Part shown: piece after piece, positions 1 through 8,237 of the stretch
Layout: each line of letters starts with the position of its first letter
Position numbering within the stretch: the first letter of the stretch is position 1
NCBI RefSeq assembly: GCF_900096955.1
Contig: NZ_FMYL01000002.1
Location: 1 to 64,000, forward strand
Origin: Acinetobacter boissieri
GTDB lineage: Bacteria; Pseudomonadota; Gammaproteobacteria; Pseudomonadales; Moraxellaceae
DNA: 64,000 nucleotides
Reading direction: 5' to 3'
Made by a program: the position numbers and the translations under genes
The notes under the pieces: generated by a model
Told to the model about the DNA's origin: nothing
The model's input: only the letters and a program-made list of their open reading frames with translations
Database searches by the model: none

Positions 1-416
1 CTGCGGTACAAGCAGATGGCACAGTGTCACAGCCTAGCTACAGTGTTGGTGGTAGTAGTTATAACAATGTAGGTGGTGCAATCTCGGCAGTAGATACACG
101 TGTAGGTAATTTGGAAAGTGCATTTGCTCAAACCAATCAGCAAATGAATAAATTGCGTAACGACACCAACGCAGGTATAGCGGGTGCAATAGCGATTGCT
201 TCACTCGGGCAACCGATTGAAAAAGGTGCTTCAGCACTGAGCTTAGGAACAGGTGTTTGGAATAACAGTACGAATCTCGCAGTAGGTGCCAGCGGTGTTA
301 CGGAAGACCATAAAATATTTGGTAAGCCTGTAAACTATATTTGGAAAATGGCTGGTACGAGTGACTTTAAAGGAAATTCTGGTGGTGGCGGTAGTGTTAC
401 TGTGACTTGGAAATAG
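1..416 (+). CDS. Trimeric autotransporter adhesin, C-terminal fragment (YadA-like anchor)
   Basis: The reading frame is open to the left edge of the window, so only the last ~138 residues are present and the start lies outside. The visible part has a short coiled-coil neck (VGNLESAFAQTNQQMNKLRN), then an Ala/Gly-rich segment (AGIAGAIAIASLGQP) and amphipathic beta strands. This is the arrangement of YadA-type anchors, where three subunits form a 12-strand outer-membrane pore that carries a trimeric passenger. The C-terminus is odd: a Gly-rich run precedes VTVTWK, so a Lys follows the aromatic residue that usually ends such barrels. A hairpin terminator follows within 40 nt. The family call is fairly secure; the ligand and passenger size cannot be seen. 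Confidence 0.85.
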   Translation, partial: AVQADGTVSQPSYSVGGSSYNNVGGAISAVDTRVGNLESAFAQTNQQMNKLRNDTNAGIAGAIAIASLGQPIEKGASALSLGTGVWNNSTNLAVGASGVTEDHKIFGKPVNYIWKMAGTSDFKGNSGGGGSVTVTWK

Positions 417-450
417 CTTTAAGATCGCTAAAGTTTCATGATCTATATTG

Positions 451-488
451 TCCCTGTTTAAATCATTTAGACAGGGGCATTTTATATT
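451..488 (+). terminator. Rho-independent terminator after the autotransporter
   Basis: An inverted repeat with arms CCCTGTTTAA and TTAGACAGGG (one G-U pair) is followed by a T-rich run, 36 nt after the adhesin stop codon. Confidence 0.7.
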
Positions 489-706
489 AAAACGTAAAAC
501 ATATGACCAGTTGCTGAATCCATCTTGTTAATTAATAATCATTTTTATTCTCCTTTGTTATTTTAAAAAGAGTTTAAGTTGATTTGTAATAACAATGTTT
601 CAAATGTGGTGCAAGGGTCGATTTTATTGCTTATACCGAGTATAGTTTAACCATAGAAAGACGAAATAATTCGCTCAAAGTCATAATATTTGAAAGTGAG
701 GACAAA

Positions 707-1210
707 ATGAAAACGACTAAACCTAAACAGATTAGCCGCGTCTATACACGTAATAACTTAGACGAAAAAATTAAAGAACCAACACTGAAAATTTTAAGCC
801 AAGTACTTGCAAACTTAATTGATTTGTCGCTAATTACTAAACAAGCACACTGGAACATGCGTGGCAGTAACTTTATTGCAGTACATGAAATGTTAGATAC
901 ATTTCGTACAGCAATCATTACGCATTTAGACAATGTTGCAGAGCGTTCAGTACAAATTGGCGGTACAGCTCTAGGTAGCGTGCAAGGTGTGGCTGCGAAT
1001 TCACAGTTAAAAGAATATCCAAGTGATATTTATGATGTTCAAGATCATTTGGTTGAACTTGCAGATCGTTATGCAGTTGTTGCAAACCACTTGCGCTCAA
1101 TGATTGATGATATTAAAGATCCAATTTCAGGTGATATTATTCAAGGTGCACTTGAAGATCTAGACCAATATTTATGGTTCTTAGAAGCAAACATCGATAA
1201 ACAACACTAA
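707..1210 (+). CDS. dps: Dps-family DNA-protection/ferritin-like protein
   Basis: 167-aa ferritin-like protein of the Dps family. These proteins form dodecameric shells that oxidise and store iron and shield DNA in stationary phase or under peroxide stress. The ferroxidase signature is visible in KQAHWNMRGSNF, followed by a His/Asp/Glu set in HEMLDTFRTAIITHLDNVAER at about residues 63-83. Length is typical. The N-terminus is Lys/Arg-rich (MKTTKPKQISR), as in DNA-binding Dps members. The ATG follows GAGGACAAA, a good ribosome-binding site. The gene stands alone between two terminators. A short palindrome, TATAC-CGA-GTATA (633-645), lies about 60 nt upstream and could be an operator or part of the promoter; OxyR control is possible but not shown. 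Confidence 0.95.
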   Translation: MKTTKPKQISRVYTRNNLDEKIKEPTLKILSQVLANLIDLSLITKQAHWNMRGSNFIAVHEMLDTFRTAIITHLDNVAERSVQIGGTALGSVQGVAANSQLKEYPSDIYDVQDHLVELADRYAVVANHLRSMIDDIKDPISGDIIQGALEDLDQYLWFLEANIDKQH

Positions 1211-1229
1211 ACTTAATGTTATTAAAAAA

Positions 1230-1261
1230 GCCAACGACACTTTAGCGTCGTTGGCTTTTTT
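1230..1261 (+). terminator. Rho-independent terminator after dps
   Basis: A perfect 9-bp stem (GCCAACGAC/GTCGTTGGC) with an 8-nt loop, preceded by an A-run and followed by T5-6. It sits 19 nt after the dps stop codon. Confidence 0.9.
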
Positions 1262-1350
1262 ACATTTGTTAATCTAAGTGATTAAAAAATAACTATAAAT
1301 AAAATAACTTGGCTTAATTTTAGCATGCTTTATACTGACGAAATTATTTG

Positions 1351-2235
1351 ATGCAATGCCATAAAGATACAATGAATGGTTTAGATAAAACACAAACAAA
1401 ACAATGGTTTGCACGATTGGAGCTGGGTTTCGATTATTCAAAAGATCGAACCATTATGTCGCATCGAAAGCATTTTGGCCCCGTTCGAGTGCAGAAAATG
1501 CTATGGCCTGAAAAAACAGGCGTATGTCATGCCATCATTGTGCATCCACCTGCAGGTATTGCAGGCGGAGATCACTTAACTTTCAATATGAATGCAGGCC
1601 AAACAGCACATGCTCTAGTCACTACACCGGGTGCTGGCAAGTGGTATAAAACCAATGGAAAAACTGCATATCAACACATTCAAATAGAGGTACAAGATCA
1701 GGCGATTTTTGAATGGTTACCACAAGAAACCATGCTTTTTGATGGTGCAGTTGCAGAAACAACCACAACGGTAAGTTTGTCAGAACACGCCAGCTTTATT
1801 GGCTGGGATATGCTCGTGATTGGTCGTCAAGCCAGACAAGAGAGTTTTGTAACAGGGCAATATCGTAGCCAATTCAAGCTGCAAAGAGAACAGCAGCTCT
1901 TGGTTGCAGATACCCTATATTTTACAGGCCAAGATCGATTTTTAACGTCTTATCTTGGCATGAATGGCCATGCGGTTATGGGTAGTTTATGGGCTGTCCC
2001 ACCCAAAAAATACCGTTCAAGCATTCAACTAGAGCAACATCTTGAGCTGATCCGAGAGCTTATCATGCGTATGAATATGCCAGTGAGCTTAACGATACTC
2101 AATGATGTCATTACTGCACGGTTTCTAGGCAGTAATGTGAGAGATTGTCATGATGCATTTGCAGGTATACGTGCACGACTGCGTCAATATTGGTTTGAGC
2201 TTGAAGAAGCTTACCCAAGAATATGGAAAACCTAA
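1351..2235 (+). CDS. ureD: Urease accessory protein UreD
   Basis: About 294-aa UreD, the scaffold that binds the UreABC apoenzyme and with UreF and UreG delivers nickel to the active site. Recognisable family segments are [10 protein letters not shown] near residue 70, [10 protein letters not shown], and [13 protein letters not shown] near residue 125. It is first in a same-strand series ureD-A-B-C-E-F-G, the common order in Acinetobacter and other gammaproteobacteria. The start is uncertain. ATG at 1351 is used here, but neither it nor an in-frame ATG at 1372 (giving MNGLDKTQ) has a strong Shine-Dalgarno sequence. The 90-nt gap to ureA suggests either readthrough or a second promoter. Confidence 0.95.
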   Translation: MQCHKDTMNGLDKTQTKQWFARLELGFDYSKDRTIMSHRKHFGPVRVQKMLWPEKTGVCHAIIVHPPAGIAGGDHLTFNMNAGQTAHALVTTPGAGKWYKTNGKTAYQHIQIEVQDQAIFEWLPQETMLFDGAVAETTTTVSLSEHASFIGWDMLVIGRQARQESFVTGQYRSQFKLQREQQLLVADTLYFTGQDRFLTSYLGMNGHAVMGSLWAVPPKKYRSSIQLEQHLELIRELIMRMNMPVSLTILNDVITARFLGSNVRDCHDAFAGIRARLRQYWFELEEAYPRIWKT

Positions 2236-2324
2236 CTAAAAAGGTGTAAAACAATACAACGTGGACATGGCGTGATTGTAACAAAACTAGATTGGATCAC
2301 CATTTTAAATCAAAGGATAAGATC

Positions 2325-2627
2325 ATGGAATTGAACCCAACAGAAAAAGACAAACTACTTATTTTTACTGCGGGGCTGGTTGCTGAACGTCGAAAAGCTA
2401 GAGGATTAAAACTCAATTATCCTGAATCAATTGCCTATATTTCTGCGGCATTGTTAGAGGGTGCAAGAGATGGCATGACTGTTGCCGACCTTATGCATTT
2501 TGGCACAACACTGCTTAAACGTGATGACGTGATGGATGGCATACCAGAGATGATTCTTGAAGTGCAAGTTGAAGCAACATTTCCAGATGGTTCAAAACTT
2601 GTCACTGTACATCAACCGATTGTATGA
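2325..2627 (+). CDS. ureA: Urease gamma subunit
   Basis: 100-aa small structural subunit of urease, which hydrolyses urea to ammonia and carbamate in the cytoplasm. The ATG at 2325 is chosen because AAAGGATAAG lies just upstream and because it gives [11 protein letters not shown] and the canonical 100-residue length; an upstream extension in the open frame has no family support. Segments such as [15 protein letters not shown] and [12 protein letters not shown] are diagnostic of UreA. It is separate from ureB, unlike the fused UreAB of Helicobacter. Confidence 0.97.
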   Translation: MELNPTEKDKLLIFTAGLVAERRKARGLKLNYPESIAYISAALLEGARDGMTVADLMHFGTTLLKRDDVMDGIPEMILEVQVEATFPDGSKLVTVHQPIV

Positions 2628-2637
2628 GGAGAAATCT

Positions 2638-2946
2638 ATGATACCCGGTGAAATTATTACCAATGACGGTGACATTGAGCTGAATGTTGGTCGCCATACA
2701 CTCAAATTAAATGTTTCAAATACAGGTGATCGTCCTATACAAGTTGGGTCGCATTTTCATTTTGCAGAAGCGAATGATGCCTTAGATTTTGACCGTGTGC
2801 AGGCTAGAGGTTATCGCTTAAACATTGCCGCAGGTACAGCCATTCGCTTTGAACCTGGTCAAAGCCGTGACATTGAGTTGGTGGCATTGGCAGGGCACCG
2901 CATTGTATATGGTTTCGCAGGTCGTGTGATGGGCCCTTTAGATTAA
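2638..2946 (+). CDS. ureB: Urease beta subunit
   Basis: 102-aa beta subunit of urease. The start at 2638 follows GAGGAGAAATCT and gives [11 protein letters not shown], the conserved N-terminus. Further family segments are [15 protein letters not shown] and [17 protein letters not shown]. It starts 10 nt after ureA stops and ends 14 nt before ureC, so translation is probably coupled. With UreA and UreC it should form the (UreABC)3 trimer. Confidence 0.97.
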   Translation: MIPGEIITNDGDIELNVGRHTLKLNVSNTGDRPIQVGSHFHFAEANDALDFDRVQARGYRLNIAAGTAIRFEPGQSRDIELVALAGHRIVYGFAGRVMGPLD

Positions 2947-2960
2947 ATAGGATAGATAAC

Positions 2961-4661
2961 ATGAAAATGTCACGTAAAGCCTACACAGAAATGTTTGGCC
3001 CAACACTTGGCGATAAAGTACGTCTTGCAGATACAGACCTGTTTGTTGAAGTTGAAAAAGACCTGACCATTTACGGTGAAGAAGTTAAATTTGGCGGCGG
3101 AAAAGTTATTCGTGATGGTATGGGGCAATCACAACAGCTCAGTGCCGAGGTAGCAGATACTGTCATTACCAATGCTTTAATTATAGATTGGTGGGGTATT
3201 GTTAAAGCAGATGTTGGACTAAAAAATGGTCGCATTTGGAAGATTGGTAAAGCAGGTAATCCAGATATTCAACCGGGTATTACTATACCGCTCGGCGCTG
3301 CAACAGAAGTGATTGCAGGTGAAGGGCAAATTTTAACTGCAGGTGGTATAGACACTCATATTCATTGGATTTGTCCACAGCAGGTTGAAACTGCTTTAAT
3401 GTCTGGTGTCACCACCATGATTGGTGGAGGCACAGGCCCTGCTGCAGGGACGTCTGCTACCACTGTAACCCCCGGCCCGTGGCATATTCACAGCATGTTA
3501 CAAGCCATAGATGATATGCCAATGAATATTGGTTTATTGGGTAAAGGTAACTTGAGTTTACCTGAGCCGATTCGTGAACAAATTAAAGCAGGGGTTGTGG
3601 GTTTAAAGCTGCATGAAGATTGGGGATCAACACCCGCTGCCATTGATAACTGTTTAAGTGTGGCAGATGAATTTGATGTACAGGTGGCAATACACACAGA
3701 CACTTTAAATGAAAGCGGATTTTTAGAAGAAACCTTAGCCGCATTTAAAGACCGAACCATTCACACTTACCATACCGAAGGTGCTGGTGGTGGACATGCG
3801 CCAGATATTTTAAAAGCCATTGGTCAAAGCCACGTTTTGCCTTCATCAACCAATCCGACTAGACCATACACCATCAATACTATTGATGAACATTTAGATA
3901 TGCTGATGGTATGCCATCACTTAGACCCCGCCATTGCCGAAGATGTTGCTTTTGCGGAAAGTCGTATTCGTAGAGAAACCATTGCTGCAGAGGATATTTT
4001 ACAAGATTTAGGTGCAATCGCCATGATGTCTTCCGACTCTCAGGCGATGGGGCGAGTGGGTGAAGTGATTATTCGCACATGGCAAACGGCACATAAAATG
4101 AAATTGCAGCGTGGTGCATTAGAAGGTGATCGTTACCAATGTGACAATCAACGTGTTAAACGTTATATTGCAAAATATACAATTAACCCTGCCATTACAC
4201 ATGGTTTAAGTCATGAAGTTGGTTCGGTAGAGGAAGGCAAGTTAGCAGATTTAGTGCTATGGAAACCTGCATTTTTTGGAGTAAAGCCTGCCATGATTAT
4301 TAAGGGCGGTATGATTGCAGCAGCACCAATGGGTGACATTAATGCATCTATTCCAACGCCACAGCCTGTGCATTACCGTCCAATGTTTGGTGCTTCTGCA
4401 CGGGGTGCACAGCAAACATGTATTACCTTCTTGTCAAAAGTGGCCATAGAGGCAGGTATTGCACAGCAGTTGGGCTTAAAAAAGCAAATTAGCCCATGCT
4501 ATAACACCCGTAACATTACTAAAAAAGACATGAAGCATAATACTTATTGCCCAGTGATGGACGTACACCCAGAAACGTACGAAGTGCGTGCAGATGGAAA
4601 ATTACTCACGTGTGAGCCTGCTACAGCATTGCCAATGGCACAAAGATATTTCTTATTTTAA
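2961..4661 (+). CDS. ureC: Urease alpha (catalytic) subunit
   Basis: 566-aa catalytic subunit of nickel urease (urea amidohydrolase). All metal-site elements are present: THIHW (His133 and His135), VGLKLHEDW with the Lys216 that is carbamylated to bridge the two Ni ions, IHTDT (His245), [12 protein letters not shown] (His271), and SSDSQAMGR (Asp359). Each is one below Klebsiella numbering. The mobile-flap Cys/His pair is in MVCHHLD. Full length and no lesions, so the enzyme should be active if nickel is loaded. RBS: GGATAGATAAC before ATG. Confidence 0.98.
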   Translation: MKMSRKAYTEMFGPTLGDKVRLADTDLFVEVEKDLTIYGEEVKFGGGKVIRDGMGQSQQLSAEVADTVITNALIIDWWGIVKADVGLKNGRIWKIGKAGNPDIQPGITIPLGAATEVIAGEGQILTAGGIDTHIHWICPQQVETALMSGVTTMIGGGTGPAAGTSATTVTPGPWHIHSMLQAIDDMPMNIGLLGKGNLSLPEPIREQIKAGVVGLKLHEDWGSTPAAIDNCLSVADEFDVQVAIHTDTLNESGFLEETLAAFKDRTIHTYHTEGAGGGHAPDILKAIGQSHVLPSSTNPTRPYTINTIDEHLDMLMVCHHLDPAIAEDVAFAESRIRRETIAAEDILQDLGAIAMMSSDSQAMGRVGEVIIRTWQTAHKMKLQRGALEGDRYQCDNQRVKRYIAKYTINPAITHGLSHEVGSVEEGKLADLVLWKPAFFGVKPAMIIKGGMIAAAPMGDINASIPTPQPVHYRPMFGASARGAQQTCITFLSKVAIEAGIAQQLGLKKQISPCYNTRNITKKDMKHNTYCPVMDVHPETYEVRADGKLLTCEPATALPMAQRYFLF

Positions 4662-4713
4662 TCGTGATTATGGCGTCTTTTTAGACCTATATTTAGCAAA
4701 GATAGACTGTTTT

Positions 4714-5196
4714 ATGAAAATTTATACACAGCGTTTAGACACAATTGCAGCATCAGATACATTTGAAACCTTAGAGTTGACATTTGATACACGGCAGAAA
4801 TCTCGCTTTCGTGCACAAACTAAAAATGCCATAGATATTGGTGCAGATTTACCTAGAACAGGTATTTTACGAAGTGGGGCATATATTGCAACGACTGAAG
4901 GCGATATTTTACGCATTGATGCCAAAGCAGAAACACTCATGCAAGTGACGGCACAGACTGATTTTGACTTATTAAAAGCAGCTTATCATTTAGGTAATCG
5001 TCATGTTCCGCTCATGCTTACACCCTCTGCCTTATATTTCGAGCCAGATCATGTCCTTGCTGAAATGGTTGAAGGTTTAGGTTTGGCGGTCACTCAAGTC
5101 GAACATCCGTTTGAGCCTGAAAGTGGAGCATATGCACAACATGCACATGAACACCGTTTAAGTCCGATTAAGTCGCTACATCATCATGGACATTAA
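4714..5196 (+). CDS. ureE: Urease accessory protein UreE (nickel metallochaperone)
   Basis: 160-aa dimeric nickel chaperone that hands Ni to UreG and the UreDF-urease complex. The ATG at 4714 is preferred over the longer open frame because the longer version overlaps ureC by 74 nt and the usual UreE length is about 150-170. The C-terminus is His-containing ([18 protein letters not shown]), typical of UreE nickel-binding tails though shorter than that of Klebsiella. It overlaps ureF by 11 nt, implying translational coupling. Confidence 0.93.
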   Translation: MKIYTQRLDTIAASDTFETLELTFDTRQKSRFRAQTKNAIDIGADLPRTGILRSGAYIATTEGDILRIDAKAETLMQVTAQTDFDLLKAAYHLGNRHVPLMLTPSALYFEPDHVLAEMVEGLGLAVTQVEHPFEPESGAYAQHAHEHRLSPIKSLHHHGH

Positions 5197-5848
5197 TGCA
5201 GCAAAATTGCTCAAATTACTGACGCTGTCATCTACTGCCTTGCCTGTGGGCGCATACTGTTATTCGCAAGGCGTGGAAACCGCTATAGAGAATGGCACTG
5301 TGCATGATGAAGCATCAGCGATTTTGTACTTCGATGAAGTATTACACATGCTATTGGCTCGTTTTGAGTTACCAGTATTAAAGCGTTTGTTGGAGTCTTA
5401 TGCAGATGAAACACAGTTTTCACATTGGGCAAACATGTATAGAGCAAGCCGTGAAAGCAAAGAGCTTTTAGCAGAATCACAACAGCTAGCATTTTCACTC
5501 AATGCATGGATTAAAGATGTTTTAAAGCGACCTATATACGTTAAAAAACAGCTGGGTTTTGTACCTGTGTATGCCCATTTATGTGGTGAAATGGGGCTTG
5601 GTGTAGATGAGGTACTGACAGCGTATGCATTTACAGTGCTTGAAAACCAAGTGCTTGCTGCTGTGAAAACTGTGCCATTGGGTCAAATGAGTGGTCAGCG
5701 TATTTTATGGCACTTACATGGTCATGTACCACAAGCAGTTGAATATGCAATCGCTTTACCAAATGAACACCTATCGAGTGCTTTGCCTCAATATGCCATG
5801 CTCAGTATGCAACATGAAACTCAGTATTCACGACTTTTTAGATCTTAA
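5186..5848 (+). CDS. ureF: Urease accessory protein UreF
   Basis: 220-aa helical accessory protein that bridges UreD and UreG during metallocentre assembly. The N-terminal [21 protein letters not shown] is the family signature, here in its YSQG form. The start at 5186 (MDINAAK) lies inside the end of ureE. A conserved Arg/Tyr-rich stretch ([19 protein letters not shown]) follows at about residues 86-104. It ends 15 nt before ureG, with AAGGA between them. Confidence 0.95.
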   Translation: MDINAAKLLKLLTLSSTALPVGAYCYSQGVETAIENGTVHDEASAILYFDEVLHMLLARFELPVLKRLLESYADETQFSHWANMYRASRESKELLAESQQLAFSLNAWIKDVLKRPIYVKKQLGFVPVYAHLCGEMGLGVDEVLTAYAFTVLENQVLAAVKTVPLGQMSGQRILWHLHGHVPQAVEYAIALPNEHLSSALPQYAMLSMQHETQYSRLFRS

Positions 5849-5863
5849 AATAAGGAAAAATAT

Positions 5864-6478
5864 ATGACACAACGTAGCCCATTACGTGTAGGAATTGGTG
5901 GCCCAGTTGGTTCGGGTAAAACAGCACTCACTTTAAACCTATGTCGTATTTTACGAGAAAAATACAACATGGCCGTTGTGACTAATGACATTTACACCAA
6001 AGAAGACTCGAACTTTCTCACTCGTAATGAAGCGATGGACCCAGAGCGTATTGTTGGTGTGGAAACAGGTGGTTGCCCACATACGGCTATTCGTGAAGAT
6101 GCATCGATTAACTTGGCTGCCATAGATGACCTATGTGAAAAATTTGAAGGTCTAGAGCTAATTATTATTGAAAGTGGTGGTGATAATTTGGCGGCAACCT
6201 TTAGCCCTGAATTGTCGGATTTAACGTTATATGTGATTGATGTGTCTGGTGGTGAGAAAATTCCACGCAAAGGTGGGCCGGGCATTACCAAATCAGATTT
6301 ATTGATTATTAATAAAACAGATTTAGCACCCATGGTTGGCGCAAATTTAGATGTAATGGCACAAGATGCCAAACGTATGCGAGGTGATAAACCATTTATT
6401 TTCTCAAATATGAAAACACAAGATGGCGTACAAGAAGTGATAGCATTTATTGAAAGACAAGGTCTGTTTAAATCATAA
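5864..6478 (+). CDS. ureG: Urease accessory GTPase UreG
   Basis: 204-aa SIMIBI-class GTPase that drives nickel insertion into urease. The P-loop GGPVGSGKT is at residues 12-20. Nickel-site residues are in [16 protein letters not shown] (Cys-Pro-His). Switch and base-recognition elements are [15 protein letters not shown] and INKTDLAP. Length and motifs are standard. It is the last recognised ure gene; no ureJ/hupE-type permease follows, and a His-rich small protein comes next instead. Confidence 0.97.
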   Translation: MTQRSPLRVGIGGPVGSGKTALTLNLCRILREKYNMAVVTNDIYTKEDSNFLTRNEAMDPERIVGVETGGCPHTAIREDASINLAAIDDLCEKFEGLELIIIESGGDNLAATFSPELSDLTLYVIDVSGGEKIPRKGGPGITKSDLLIINKTDLAPMVGANLDVMAQDAKRMRGDKPFIFSNMKTQDGVQEVIAFIERQGLFKS

Positions 6479-6565
6479 TCCATATAGTGTTTGCGTAAGC
6501 TGACTTGCATTTAGGATTTAAGCGTTTTATGTTATTTGTACTATTTCACTTTTAAGGACAATCAT

Positions 6566-6919
6566 ATGACATGTGATCATAAACACCATACAAACCATGC
6601 GCATCAACATGGCGAAGGCTGTGGCCATACTGCAATTCAGCACAATGATCATGTGGATTACTTACATGACGGCCATTTACACCATCCACATGAGTCACAT
6701 GTAGATGAGCATGTGATTGAAGTAGATACAAATAACCCTGCACAATGCACACCAGACCATGTATGTGCAGGGCATGATAAGGACCATGTGCATGGCCCAA
6801 ATTGTGGTCATGAAGCTGTGCCGCATGGTGACCATATAGATTACTTAGTTGATGGTCACTTGCATCACCCACACGGTGACCACTGCGATAATCACGGTAA
6901 AATAGAAGTCATTAAATAA
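6566..6919 (+). CDS. Small duplicated His-rich putative metal-binding protein
   Basis: 117 aa, cytoplasmic (no signal peptide, no membrane segment). The ATG at 6566 follows TTTAAGGACAATC and gives MTCDHKHHTNHAHQHGEG. More than a quarter of the residues are His. The protein is an internal duplication: CGHTAIQHNDHVDYLHDGHL near residue 18 recurs as CGHEAVPHGDHIDYLVDGHL near residue 81, each followed by HHPH. Cys/His pairs (TCDH, GCGH, CAGH, NCGH) add to the likely metal affinity. I know similar unnamed His-rich proteins across Proteobacteria, sometimes misnamed as transporters. Its place 88 nt after ureG suggests nickel or zinc buffering for urease, which is inference. It ends at its own terminator. 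Confidence 0.85.
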   Translation: MTCDHKHHTNHAHQHGEGCGHTAIQHNDHVDYLHDGHLHHPHESHVDEHVIEVDTNNPAQCTPDHVCAGHDKDHVHGPNCGHEAVPHGDHIDYLVDGHLHHPHGDHCDNHGKIEVIK

Positions 6920-6936
6920 CTGTTGTTGTTACTTTT

Positions 6937-6976
6937 TTAACTAAAAGCCTCAATTTATTTTGTGGCTTTTAGTTTG
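6937..6976 (+). terminator. Rho-independent terminator after the His-rich gene
   Basis: Arms AACTAAAAGCC and GGCTTTTAGTTT flank a 14-nt T-rich loop, 18 nt after the stop codon. It is the likely end of the urease region transcript. Confidence 0.75.
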
Positions 6977-7613
6977 AGTAATGTGGATTTATTAGATATT
7001 GAAACTGCCGGAATTAATAAAAAATTTATCTAGTGATTACACTGGTATCACGTTTTTACAGTATATTTTTGATATCAGATTGTCGATTGGTGCATATTTT
7101 TTCTTTCTATAAGTGAGAGAGTAACATGGCTTAGTTTTTTGTTCGCTCTATTTTTTATTATTATACTTATGCCGCATTTTAACCTAACAATATAAAACTA
7201 AATATCTTTCCATATTTGTTTTTGCACTTATATGGCTAAGTATTGCCTTTTAAGAATATTAAATAAATTTTATTATTTATTTTAAAGGATGTGAGTCATA
7301 TTTTTATACCAATAAATAATCCCAAGCTCATTAAATACCTATTTAATACTTTAGCGAATATAAGTTTCCTGATTATTGATTAGCATACATAATTTACTGC
7401 TAAAAATTATTCGATAGATCAGTATTTATCTTGAGCATCAATTTTTCTGAAAAATTTATATCTTTGGGTTTTACATACTGTGAATGTGTTTAAGTCAATT
7501 TATAGTGTGGCTTTGCTTATCTATAAATGCTGTATGTAATATATTTATGTAAACAATTTAACATTTTTTTATAATAATATTTAATAATTGACAATTATTT
7601 GTTATGGAATAAT
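6977..7613 (+). other. AT-rich intergenic region upstream of the exoprotein cluster
   Basis: About 640 nt with no convincing gene on either strand; possible frames are short and closed by frequent stops. The base composition is markedly AT-rich compared with the urease genes, as is common at the edge of horizontally acquired, nucleoid-protein-silenced surface loci. It probably contains the promoter for the gene beginning at 7614. No tRNA, CRISPR or clear mobile-element end was seen. Confidence 0.5.
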
Positions 7614-7957
7614 ATGATGAAAACAGTTTTTCTAGCTTGTTAATAATTACCGCACTGATATGTACAACATCATCTTATGCAGATCATAAATTACGAATTA
7701 AAACAGATGGGGCCGCTACAAAGTCTTTATATCTTGTTGGTAAAGATCAACTAGGTAATTTAAACAATGGATTTTGTATCCAAAATTTAAACTTAAAGCC
7801 AGGTTGGTTTGAAACACCTTTTATACTACAAGATGGTAGTACTTATTCTGTACTTGGTTTTTCATCAAGAGACTGTACAGCGGGGTTAAGAAAAACCATC
7901 AGAGATAAAGTTCCGACCAATGATGGTCTTAGATATGTATGGGTTCCATTATTTTAG
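7614..7957 (+). CDS. Small secreted protein, apparent 1-nt frameshift in signal peptide
   Basis: From ATG 7614 the frame reads MMKTVFLAC and then stops. The downstream frame (TTG at 7637 to 7957) reads LLIITALICTTSSYADHKL and on to the end. If one T is restored to the T5 run at 7627-7631, the two parts join as MMKTVFSSLLIITALICTTSSYA, a textbook Sec signal peptide with cleavage near SYA-DH, giving a mature protein of about 91 aa. The mature part has two Cys (NGFCIQ and SRDCTAG) that could pair. No known family is recognised. The frameshift may be a sequencing error, an inactivating mutation, or slippage in the T-run. It lies 280 nt upstream of the DUF11 genes, separated by a hairpin. Confidence 0.55.
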
Positions 7958-8018
7958 AGCTGGTTGAGAGTTTTTCTGATTAGGCTATAATCAGCCGTAT
8001 CGAAATCTCTCTGTAAAT

Positions 8019-8060
8019 GCTCATCTCTCATAAAATTTATATGATAGATGAGCTTCTTCT
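8019..8060 (+). terminator. Rho-independent terminator between the small secreted protein and the first DUF11 gene
   Basis: A 14-bp inverted repeat (GCTCATCTCTCATA and TATGATAGATGAGC, one mismatch) with a short AT loop, followed by TTCTTCTT. Confidence 0.65.
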
Positions 8061-8237
8061 TATAAGAAATTTAACACTTAACTTTTGAATATAAAAATAA
8101 AATATATTTTATAGGCCAAAATAACATTTTATATGCCTTGTTCTCTTTTAAAGATTTATTTAATATGTTGTTGGAGCGTAACTTTTTTTAAAAAAATGTA
8201 AAAAAGTTATCACAATGATGTGTTTAAAGGATAAAAA

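Noticed and set aside
5992..6510. 172-aa minus-strand frame
   Set aside because: It lies entirely opposite ureG and has no recognisable domain; it is a codon-bias shadow.
6552..6872. 106-aa His-rich minus-strand frame
   Set aside because: It is the mirror of the His-rich gene: CAT/CAC codons read as ATG/GTG on the other strand, giving a false His-rich look.
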